16,659 nucleotides of DNA from the NCBI GenBank assembly GCA_043793345.1, contig JAYVXF010000186.1, positions 1 through 16,659 on the forward strand. Direction: 5' to 3'. Shown here piece by piece: positions 8,275-14,329 of this stretch. Positions within the stretch are counted from its first letter, which is position 1. Every line of letters begins with the position of its first letter. A model generated the notes under the pieces. It worked only from the letters and a program-made list of their open reading frames with translations. It searched no databases and was not told the origin of the DNA. The DNA comes from UKL13-2 sp043793345. GTDB taxonomy: Bacteria > Pseudomonadota > Gammaproteobacteria > Burkholderiales > Usitatibacteraceae. The translations under genes were made by a program, and so were the position numbers.

Positions 8275-9303
8275 CTATTGCGTCCTGGTGATTTTTGCCA
8301 AATGACGCGGACCATCCGGGTCGAGGCCGCGCGCGCGCGACAGCGCTTCAACCATCGGATAAAAACTCTGAACGACCGAAATCGGATCGAGCTCGACCGA
8401 TGCGGTCTCGCTGATCGGCAAGTTGCAACCCCTGGTGCCGCCCGGTGCCGCCAGCAGCACGCGCGCACCGCGCCCGCGCATCTCGTCGGCCAGTGCGAGC
8501 AAGCCCGCTTGCGCGGGGCCGCGTGGTGCGAGTACCAGCAGCGGGTAGCCGTCATCGATCAACGCCATCGGGCCGTGCTTCACTTCAGCACCGGAAAATG
8601 CTTCTGCCTGAATGGCGCAGGTCTCCTTGAATTTAAGCGCGGCCTCCATCGCGACCGGCAGTCCCGTGCCGCGACCAATCACGAACAATCGATCCACGTC
8701 TTTCAACACCTCGATAGCCGCCGACCAATCGCTGTCTGCGGCACGGGTCAGCGACTCCGGCAATCGCTCTAAGCCGTCACGCAACACCGCGTCATCCGCC
8801 CACGCGCCAACCACGCGCGCGCCGGCCACCATTTGCGCGATAAAACTTTTGGTCGCAGCCACACTCGTTTCCGCCCCCGCGTGCAAGGCAAACACCGACT
8901 GCACGGCTTTGGCCAGAGGCGAAGCCGCATCGTTGACAAACGCCGCCGTCATGGCGCCGCCGTTGGTAAAAAAACGCATCGGCGCGATCAGGTCAGGGCT
9001 CTGCCCCGACTGTGAAAACGCGAGCGACAGTAATCCTTTGCATTGAATTTGTGATTGATAAAGCGTGATCAGCGACATCGGCAGCGACGTTACCAAACGG
9101 CCTATTTTGGCCATGATGAGATAGGCCATGAAGTGCGCCGCGTGATCCGAGCTGCCACGCGCCACCGTCAATACCGCCGTCGGATTTGCCGACCGCAGGC
9201 GCGCGCCAAAGTCGCGGTAGGCCGCCTCGTCAACGCGCATCAAGGCCGCGACCGCAGCAGGTGCTTCACGCGCTTCATTCAACATGCGCGAATTATCTGG
9301 CAT
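8275..9303 (-). CDS. nagBII: SIS-domain glucosamine-6-phosphate deaminase (NagB-II type)
   Basis: Predicted to convert glucosamine 6-phosphate to fructose 6-phosphate plus ammonia. It has two SIS domains and no glutamine amidotransferase domain, so it resembles the isomerase half of GlmS. First SIS domain: ARGSSDHAAHF (48-58), FSQSGQSPD (96-104), ETSVAATKSF (145-154). Second: IGRGTGLPVAME (209-220), LKFKETCAIQAEAF (223-236), VKHGP (241-245). The C-terminus DGPRHLAKITRT resembles the GlmS DxPRNLAKSVTVE tail. At 342 residues it fits the NagB-II family known from Shewanella and other proteobacteria, which replaces classical NagB. The ATG at 9303 gives the usual N-terminus (MLNEAREAP after a few residues) and an 11-nt overlap with nagA; an alternative ATG lies at 9285. 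A role as a SIS sugar-phosphate isomerase of another amino sugar (AgaS-like) cannot be excluded, but nagA and the kinase favour GlcN6P. Confidence 0.88.
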   Translation of the reverse strand: MPDNSRMLNEAREAPAAVAALMRVDEAAYRDFGARLRSANPTAVLTVARGSSDHAAHFMAYLIMAKIGRLVTSLPMSLITLYQSQIQCKGLLSLAFSQSGQSPDLIAPMRFFTNGGAMTAAFVNDAASPLAKAVQSVFALHAGAETSVAATKSFIAQMVAGARVVGAWADDAVLRDGLERLPESLTRAADSDWSAAIEVLKDVDRLFVIGRGTGLPVAMEAALKFKETCAIQAEAFSGAEVKHGPMALIDDGYPLLVLAPRGPAQAGLLALADEMRGRGARVLLAAPGGTRGCNLPISETASVELDPISVVQSFYPMVEALSRARGLDPDGPRHLAKITRTQ

Positions 9304-10480
9304 GTTCAATCGACAATCCTTCGACAAATACATCGGTCAATTTCAAGTCGCGATCCAGCACCACCACGTCGGCCCACGCGTTGGTCACCAGTCGGCCACG
9401 ATCAGTGATGCCGAGAAAATCGGCTGCGTAAGTCGACACCCGCCGCGACGCATCAGCCAGATCGAGTTGCAGCTCGTTCACCAAATTACGCAGCGCCTGA
9501 TCCATCGTCAATGTCGATCCCGCGAGCGTGCCATCGGCCAGCCGCACGCCGCCCATGCATTTAGTCACGGTGTGCCGGCCGAGACGGTACTCGCCGTCGG
9601 GCATGCCGGCAGCTGCGGTTGAATCGGTGACACAAAATAAACGCGGGATCGACCGCAACGCAACTTTCATCGCGCCCGGATGTACGTGCAGGAGATCGGG
9701 AATGATCTCCGCGTACTGGCTGTGCGCCAGCGCCGCACCGACCATGCCAGGCTTGCGGTGATGCATGCCGGTCATCGCGTTGAATAAATGCGTGAAGCCA
9801 TTGGCGCCTTTTGCCATCGCCGTGACGCCATCTTCATAGCTGCCCGCAGTGTGCCCGAGCTGCACGCGGAAACCGGCAGCGACCAGTGCCTCAATGGTCT
9901 GCATATTGCCCGGCACTTCAGGTGCCAGGGTGATGAGGCGAATCGGCGCGATCCCGTTGAGACGCTTCAACTCATCGAGCTGCATCGGTCGCGCAAAATC
10001 AGGCTGCGCGCCGAGCTTGCCGGCATTGATATACGGCCCTTCCAGGTGGACACCCAATATCCGTGCAGCGCGCAGGCTCGCCTCGCCGCCACCGACGCGA
10101 CGCGGCGCGTTGCACGCCGGTGCGAGCCCGGCCAGGGCGCGCTCCAGATCCGCAGTCGGTGCCGTCATGGTGGTGGCAAGCAGCGAGGTCGTGCCGTATT
10201 GCGCGTGCAACTGCGCCACGCGCGTCGCCGCGTCGCCGCCTTCCATGATGTCGTGGCCACCGCCGCCGTGGACGTGTTGGTCGATGAATCCCGGCAGAAT
10301 GATCGGCTCATGCGAATCGCGCACCGCGTGCGCCGTGATCGCCTGCCCTGTGATGCTGGCGATGCGCCCGCCGCTGAAAAATTCAATCACGCCAGCAACG
10401 AAACCTTGCGGCAACAGGATGTTGCCCTGAATGCCGTTGAGACCGCTAAGACCGGTTAAGCGTTTTATGGTGTGCGGCAT
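9293..10480 (-). CDS. nagA: N-acetylglucosamine-6-phosphate deacetylase
   Basis: Amidohydrolase that removes acetate from GlcNAc-6-phosphate, giving glucosamine 6-phosphate. Visible active-site elements over 395 residues: GFIDQHVHGGG with His69 and His71, metal-binding Glu147 in GVHLEGPYIN, His210 in VQLGHTAGS, His231 in FTHLFNAMTG, and catalytic Asp286 in CVTDSTAAAGMPDG. The ending (YAADFLGI, then DRGRL and a DVVVLD strand) is the usual amidohydrolase C-terminal beta domain. The ATG at 10480 lies 22 bp after the regulator stop and gives a length close to the family norm of about 380; the frame stays open further upstream into the regulator, but that part has no homology features. The Shine-Dalgarno region is weak. 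It overlaps the SIS deaminase gene by 11 nt, consistent with a single transcript. Confidence 0.95.
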   Translation of the reverse strand: MPHTIKRLTGLSGLNGIQGNILLPQGFVAGVIEFFSGGRIASITGQAITAHAVRDSHEPIILPGFIDQHVHGGGGHDIMEGGDAATRVAQLHAQYGTTSLLATTMTAPTADLERALAGLAPACNAPRRVGGGEASLRAARILGVHLEGPYINAGKLGAQPDFARPMQLDELKRLNGIAPIRLITLAPEVPGNMQTIEALVAAGFRVQLGHTAGSYEDGVTAMAKGANGFTHLFNAMTGMHHRKPGMVGAALAHSQYAEIIPDLLHVHPGAMKVALRSIPRLFCVTDSTAAAGMPDGEYRLGRHTVTKCMGGVRLADGTLAGSTLTMDQALRNLVNELQLDLADASRRVSTYAADFLGITDRGRLVTNAWADVVVLDRDLKLTDVFVEGLSIEHAR

Positions 10481-10502
10481 GTCGGACCGGCCGAAGTTGA
10501 GG

Positions 10503-11234
10503 TCATGACTCGCGGCGCATTTCAGCGACGAAATCGTAATAATCGTTGCGGCAATAAGAGTGCGTGAGCTCCACCGCCTGACCCGATTCGAGATAGCCCA
10601 CCCGCGTGATGAACAATACCGCCTGCCCCACTGCGATGCCGAGTTGGCGCGCAAGCTCAGGCTCTGCGTTGAGCGCGCGCAAGTGTTGCAGTGCGCGCAC
10701 CGGTGCCTGATTTTTGCGATTCAAATATTCGTACAGCGAGCCTTCAACCTGCTCGGGTTTCGGCAAAATCGATTGTGGCAATACGCTCACCTCGAACGCC
10801 ATCACCACCTCATCGGCCAGACGCAAACGTTTGAGTCGCGCGACCTTGCCGGCCCGCGAAAGCCCGAGGCTTATACGTTCATCGGCAAGTGCCGGCGTAA
10901 TCGAGCGCGCCAGCCATTGCGAGCTCGGCGTATAACCGCGCCGGGAAAGCTCTTCCGAAAAACTGGTGAGGCGTGACAGCGGCTGCTCGATGCGCGGCGC
11001 GATGTAGTTGCCCGAGCCCTGGCGACGCACGATCAAGCCCTGCTCGGCAAGCAGGTCAATCGCTTTACGCGCCGTCACCCGCGAGACACCGAGCGAGTCC
11101 GACAGCAATCGCTCCGATGGCAACGCATCATGCACTTCGTATTTGCCGCTCATGATCGCACCACCCAGTTTGCGCGAGAGCTGCAAATAAAGCGGCGAAT
11201 GGTCGCGCGGATCGGACTTAAACTTGAATTGCAT
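10503..11234 (-). CDS. GntR/HutC-family transcriptional regulator of the nag operon
   Basis: Probable repressor of this amino-sugar operon, with a phosphorylated amino sugar such as GlcN6P as likely effector. Residues about 14-80 form the GntR winged helix: PLYLQLSRKL, then LPSERLLSDSLGVSRVTARKAI split over 39-60, then GLIVRRQGSGNYIAP (66-80). Residues about 97-238 form a UTRA effector domain (VARLKRLRLAD, GSLYEYL, YCRNDYYDFVAE), placing it in the HutC subfamily with DasR, NagR/YvoA and NagQ-like regulators. I chose ATG 11234 because AAAGG precedes it by 4 nt; an in-frame ATG at 11303 would add 23 residues without domain features and would put the start within the putative operator. It is the first gene of regulator-nagA-nagBII-nagK, so autoregulation is likely. 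Confidence 0.9.
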   Translation of the reverse strand: MQFKFKSDPRDHSPLYLQLSRKLGGAIMSGKYEVHDALPSERLLSDSLGVSRVTARKAIDLLAEQGLIVRRQGSGNYIAPRIEQPLSRLTSFSEELSRRGYTPSSQWLARSITPALADERISLGLSRAGKVARLKRLRLADEVVMAFEVSVLPQSILPKPEQVEGSLYEYLNRKNQAPVRALQHLRALNAEPELARQLGIAVGQAVLFITRVGYLESGQAVELTHSYCRNDYYDFVAEMRRES

Positions 11235-11301
11235 ATTGCCTTTGGAAAGTTGGCGCCACATTTGCTCCGGACGACGTGCTCCGCAACTGGTTTGGTTGAC
11301 C

Positions 11302-11331
11302 ATAATACCAATTTAATACCATGCATGGCAG
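11302..11331 (-). promoter_or_regulatory. Candidate nag operon promoter with direct-repeat operator
   Basis: On the plus strand TAATACCA occurs at 11303-11310 and again at 11314-11321, an exact 11-bp period, about one DNA turn. Read along the operon this is TGGTATTA twice, preceded by the palindrome CCATGCATGG. The TGGT/ACCA half-sites resemble those of HutC-subfamily regulators such as DasR and NagR, although those sites are normally inverted, not direct, repeats. A weak sigma-70 promoter can be drawn on the minus strand: CTGCCA (11331-11326), 18-bp spacer, TATTAT (11307-11302). The repeats would cover spacer and -10. Repeat identity is seen; promoter and operator roles are inferred. Confidence 0.45.
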
Positions 11332-11378
11332 ACGGGGAAGGCCTGGCGCGGGGGTACGGCTGCGAGTGGGCAACAATG

Positions 11379-11448
11379 CCAAACACTAGCACTGGTGCGC
11401 CTCTCATGGCATTTTCGTCCTGTGAAGCGCGCCAATGCTGGACTTTGG
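11379..11448 (-). repeat. Copy B of a ~70-bp palindromic repeat family
   Basis: The outer 22 bases on each side (CCAAACACTAGCACTGGTGCGC, and the reverse complement of the far end) agree at 17 of 22 positions, leaving a central loop of about 26 nt containing CATTTT. Against copy C, 46 of 70 positions agree without gaps by hand count. On the minus strand it reads in the same direction as the receptor gene, starting about 120 bp after that gene's stop codon. Confidence 0.7.
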
Positions 11449-11504
11449 TTAAATTATGCAGGCTGCGCGCTGATGCTCGCGCGCCGTCGCGTTACGGAGA
11501 AGAT

Positions 11505-11558
11505 GTTGGCACGGTGTTCACAACATTCAACGCCGCCTGACAACCGTGCCGCGCCAAC
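11505..11558. repeat. Long-loop inverted repeat after the receptor gene
   Basis: GGCACGGT (11508-11515) and ACCGTGCC (11543-11550) are perfect 8-bp arms separated by 27 nt; GTTGGC (11505-11510) and GCCAAC (11553-11558) extend the symmetry with two extra bases on one side. It begins about 10 bp beyond the receptor stop codon. The loop is long and no T-run follows on the minus strand, so it is not a textbook terminator, though it could stabilise the mRNA 3' end. Confidence 0.35.
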
Positions 11559-11567
11559 GGCAACCGA

Positions 11568-13679
11568 TCAAAATGACCGCGCCACATTCACTCCCAGCAA
11601 AGTGTTGCGTCCCGCCGCTGGCTCAAAATAGCGCCCGCGTGCTTCCGCCACAATCACCGAGCCGATGTAGCGATGATCGGTCGCATTATCAACGCGCACA
11701 AATTCACTGACGCGCCAACTGCCGTGCGCGCCCGCAGCGAATTGCTGTTGAAACCCGGCGCGTAAATTGGCCACGCCAAAGCCCGCTGCTGCATCGCTAT
11801 TCAATTCATTCACGTAAACTTTGCTCGACGCGCGATATTCTATTGCCGCGTGAAATCCGGATGGTGCGTGCCGCCATATCAGCTCGCCGTAGAACACCGA
11901 GCGCGCCACACCCGGCAGCAGATTGCCGGATGCGACCAACACCTGCGGCGTGCCTGCGCTATAGGCTCCCTTGAAGCGCGCATTCAACCATGTGTAGGCG
12001 GCGCTGACCTCGAACCCTGCCGACAAAATACTTTCGAACGACAGCTCGACGCCGTCGCGCTGCGTGTTGGCGGCGTTACGAAAATCGCTGCGACCGCCGC
12101 TCGATGAATTGGTGACGATTTCATTCTTCGTCTCAATGCGAAACAGCGCGGCGTTGATCCGCGCGCTGCCGCTGAATTTGGCCTTCAATCCCAGCTCGGC
12201 GTGACGGCTGCTCGCCGGTTGCAGACCGAGATTCAAACCGCTGGCGCCATTCGGCCGATAGGCAAGCTCGGCAAAAGTCGGCGTCTCGAATCCCTCGCCG
12301 TAGTTGGCGTAAATATTAAATTGCGGCGTCACCTTGAGCAGCACGCCCGCGACCGGTGTGGTGCGTGCGTAATCCACTTTGCCGCTGTCGTCAGGATTGG
12401 CGCCGACAATGTAGTGATCGGTGGAATCGAATTTCACCCGACTGTGGCGTGCGCCGCCGCTGAGGCTCAACGCTTCGCTAATCTGCCATTCAGCCTGCGC
12501 ATAAAAATCGGTATTGGCAACACCGTCATCCTCATCGCGTTTCAGCGCGCCCTGCGTGCCCGCGCTGTTGACGAAGCCGCGACGCCGCTCGATCAGACGA
12601 TCACTATCGAGGCCAACAGAAACCGTGAGCGCACGGTCCGCCACCGGCGCGCGCCGCGTCCAACGTAGCCCCACGCCGCTGTAGCGCCGATCCAGATCCA
12701 CCACACCACCCGCGCTCAATGGCGTGTTGCCCTCCTGGCCAAGAAACTGTTTGACGGTACGATTGCCGCCGTAGATTTTTGCCTGCACAGCACCCGTGAC
12801 ATTGCCCGCGTCGCCAACTTCGACGACCGCGCCAAGTTGATTCTGGCGAATATTTTTGCGGGTATCGAATTGCAGCGCCGAGGCATCGACCTGGCGCGGA
12901 TCGGCGAGCACCTGCGCGCGCGTAAGGCCCAAAGGATCCTGCGTGTCCGGCTGACTCAGGGCGTTCGCCACGACGGTGAGCTTGCCCGCATAAACGGGGA
13001 CAGTGAATTTTGCGTTGAGCTGATCGCGCGTGGCTGCGCTGTGCGCGCGATAACCGCTGGTATCGAAACGCGAAATATCGACGAGATAATTCAGCACCTC
13101 CTCCTGCCCGCCGAATTGCAGAGCGTATTTGCGCGTGCCGTAACTGCCCTCGTAGAACGCGCTAACTAGCGTCGGCACGGTCGGGCCATCGGCGGTAAAA
13201 ATCTGCACCACGCCACCCGACGAATTGCCGTACAAACTCGCGAACGGCCCGCGCAACACTTCGATGCGCGCAGCCGAGGCCAGCGAGAAAGTCGCGGCCT
13301 GCCCTTGCCCGTCGGGCATGGTCGCCGGAATGCCATCGGCAATCAAGCGCACACCACGCACACCGAACGTTGATCGCGCGCCAAAGCCGCGTGAAGACAA
13401 TTGCAAATCCTGTGCGTAGTTTTGGCGGTTCTGCACGACGATGCCGGGCACGCGATTGAGCACCTCGGAAAGATTGACCTGTGGCTTTGCCTCCGAGATC
13501 ACGGTCGCATCGATGCGGTCAATCGCCATCGGCAAATCAAATCCGTCTTGCGCCACGCGGGTGGCGCTGATGACGAGTTGGGGAATATTTTGCCCGGTAA
13601 CGGCGGGTGACTGCGCCGCCGCCGGGATCGCGGCATAAAGTGCCAGCGCGCAAACGGTCGAGCGCAAATGCAGCGGCAC
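11568..13679 (-). CDS. TonB-dependent outer-membrane receptor
   Basis: Energy-coupled importer of an unknown ligand across the outer membrane; 703 residues. A signal peptide is clear at 1-22 (hydrophobic ALALYAAIPAAA, probable cleavage before Gln23), then a TonB-box-like stretch LVISATRV (35-42). The plug spans about 45-163, with LSEVLNRVPGIVVQNR, the conserved SSRGFGARSTFGVRG, DGIPATMPDGQG, RIEVLRGPFASLYG and NSSGGVVQI. The remainder is a beta-barrel, with FEVSAAYTWLNARF and a C-terminal Phe typical of outer-membrane assembly. I place the start at GTG 13679 because the signal peptide begins there; the frame is open further upstream, but those codons are out-of-frame readings of the cytochrome remnant. 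The GTG overlaps the cytochrome TAG by one base. Ligand: an iron or metal complex (cytochrome neighbour) or GlcNAc/chitooligosaccharide (nag operon downstream); neither is proven. Confidence 0.92.
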   Translation of the reverse strand: MPLHLRSTVCALALYAAIPAAAQSPAVTGQNIPQLVISATRVAQDGFDLPMAIDRIDATVISEAKPQVNLSEVLNRVPGIVVQNRQNYAQDLQLSSRGFGARSTFGVRGVRLIADGIPATMPDGQGQAATFSLASAARIEVLRGPFASLYGNSSGGVVQIFTADGPTVPTLVSAFYEGSYGTRKYALQFGGQEEVLNYLVDISRFDTSGYRAHSAATRDQLNAKFTVPVYAGKLTVVANALSQPDTQDPLGLTRAQVLADPRQVDASALQFDTRKNIRQNQLGAVVEVGDAGNVTGAVQAKIYGGNRTVKQFLGQEGNTPLSAGGVVDLDRRYSGVGLRWTRRAPVADRALTVSVGLDSDRLIERRRGFVNSAGTQGALKRDEDDGVANTDFYAQAEWQISEALSLSGGARHSRVKFDSTDHYIVGANPDDSGKVDYARTTPVAGVLLKVTPQFNIYANYGEGFETPTFAELAYRPNGASGLNLGLQPASSRHAELGLKAKFSGSARINAALFRIETKNEIVTNSSSGGRSDFRNAANTQRDGVELSFESILSAGFEVSAAYTWLNARFKGAYSAGTPQVLVASGNLLPGVARSVFYGELIWRHAPSGFHAAIEYRASSKVYVNELNSDAAAGFGVANLRAGFQQQFAAGAHGSWRVSEFVRVDNATDHRYIGSVIVAEARGRYFEPAAGRNTLLGVNVARSF

Positions 13680-13888
13680 TATTTCAGACTCGCCAGGTAA
13701 GCTGCAACATCGACAATATCTTTCTCCGACAGCGGTTGCGCAGCGCTGGCCATCGTGCCGTCGATGTCCGCGCGCGCGCCGGTCTTGAAGCCGCGCAGTT
13801 GCGCAATCAAATAATCGGTCTGTAAACCGGCTACGCGCGGAATGTGTTTCCTCCTGTGGGACTTGGCAATGCATTCGGAAATCAGCAA
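13679..13888 (-). pseudogene. Remnant of a class I c-type cytochrome (c4/c553-like), haem motif missing
   Basis: The C-terminal 50 or so residues are clearly those of a small periplasmic cytochrome c: IPRVAGLQTDYLIAQLRGF, then FKTGARADIDGTM with the expected axial Met, then LSEKDIVDVAAYLASLK. The N-terminal half is absent: no CxxCH occurs in any of the three minus-strand frames between 13840 and 13970. The nearest trace is ECIAKSHRRKHIPRV, where a CxxCH and some 10 following residues would be expected. No signal peptide is seen; the frame is open back to a TGA at 13967-13969 and the only start near is TTG at 13888. It probably cannot bind haem covalently, so I call it a broken gene. Its stop overlaps the receptor start, so the intact ancestor was likely co-translated with the receptor. 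Confidence 0.7.
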
Positions 13889-13895
13889 ACCGTTC

Positions 13896-13921
13896 GATGC
13901 GGCTTGATGCGGCTTGATGCG
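13896..13921. repeat. 2.6 tandem copies of a 10-bp unit
   Basis: GATGCGGCTT occurs at 13896-13905 and 13906-13915, followed by the partial copy GATGCG. It lies just upstream of the cytochrome remnant, where the missing 5' half of that gene would be expected. Short tandem duplications like this often accompany slippage or deletion. Confidence 0.7.
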
Positions 13922-13999
13922 CAGAATCGTACGCCGATTGCGCCGCGCATGCAGCGTTTGGACGGTTCATATTGCCAGTGTACAAGCGGAATTCTGTTG

Positions 14000-14069
14000 C
14001 CAAACTCGTTTGTTGGCGCGGGTTTCAGAGCATTTTACGGCGGAGAGGCGCGCCAGCGCTTGAGTTTGG
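14000..14069 (-). repeat. Copy C of a ~70-bp palindromic repeat family (best-preserved arms)
   Basis: CCAAACTC (14000-14007) pairs perfectly with GAGTTTGG (14062-14069) and TGGCGCG (14014-14020) with CGCGCCA (14048-14054 region); six mismatched bases on each side separate the two stems and the central loop is about 28 nt with CATTTT. The result is a two-stem hairpin with an internal bulge. On the minus strand it begins 4 bp after the DUF3460 stop codon, reading in the same direction. Confidence 0.75.
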
Positions 14070-14072
14070 TGC

Positions 14073-14270
14073 TTATTTCTTCTCGTCCAGCGGCAGCGGA
14101 AAATACGCATACGGCTGCTTCGGTGCGCTCGATTCTTCCTGGCGTTTGATTTCTTCCAGATTCTGCTTTTTGTCCCACCAGGTTGCGCGGTTGGTTTTTT
14201 GCAGCTCTATCCATTCAGGATTTTTGTCCATCAGGTCGCGAACAAATTTGGTGATGTCGGATTCGTACAT
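14073..14270 (-). CDS. DUF3460-family small protein
   Basis: A 65-residue soluble, charged protein beginning MYESDITKFVRDLMDKNPEW and containing RATWWDK (28-34), EEIKRQEESSAPKQPYAYFP (39-58) and a Lys-rich end. The order YESDIT(K/R)F, (A/T)WWDK, (E)ES..P..PY.Y(F) is what I recall for DUF3460, a family of unknown function found mainly in Betaproteobacteria. There is no signal peptide or membrane segment, so it is probably cytoplasmic. The start ATG is preceded by GCGGAAATTGCC, a modest ribosome binding site. It is transcribed divergently from the histidine kinase with 59 bp between starts, which must hold both promoters; repeat copy C follows immediately. Confidence 0.82.
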   Translation of the reverse strand: MYESDITKFVRDLMDKNPEWIELQKTNRATWWDKKQNLEEIKRQEESSAPKQPYAYFPLPLDEKK

Positions 14271-14329
14271 GGCAATTTCCGCAGCAGAGTAATGGCCTTC
14301 ATCTTATCATTGCAAGGACTGTCAGGTTC

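Larger units (their letters stand above)
11235..11567. other. 333-bp intergenic region between receptor and nag regulator
   Basis: No protein-coding gene is supported here. From right to left it holds a long-loop inverted repeat after the receptor stop (11505-11558), repeat copy B (11379-11448), a G-rich stretch (about 11335-11375), the 10-bp perfect palindrome CCATGCATGG (11319-11328), the candidate operator/promoter (11302-11331) and the regulator leader with its ribosome binding site AAAGG (11239-11243). Expression of the nag operon is thus likely separate from that of the receptor gene. Confidence 0.6.

Noticed and set aside
9788..10459. 223-codon plus-strand frame opposite nagA
   Set aside because: nagA on the other strand carries all catalytic residues; this frame is Arg-rich shadow sequence.
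11235..11303. Longer start of the GntR-type regulator at 11303
   Set aside because: The extra 23 residues have no domain match and the ATG falls in the putative operator, while AAAGG fits the start at 11234.
13680..14003. 108-codon N-terminal extension of the TonB receptor frame
   Set aside because: The extension has no domain features and is an out-of-frame reading of the cytochrome remnant; a proper signal peptide starts at GTG 13679.
14000..14069. Integron attC site
   Set aside because: The bulged two-stem hairpin and the GTTTGGC-like end resemble attC, but the core does not match GTTRRRY, no integrase is present and the neighbours are not typical cassettes.
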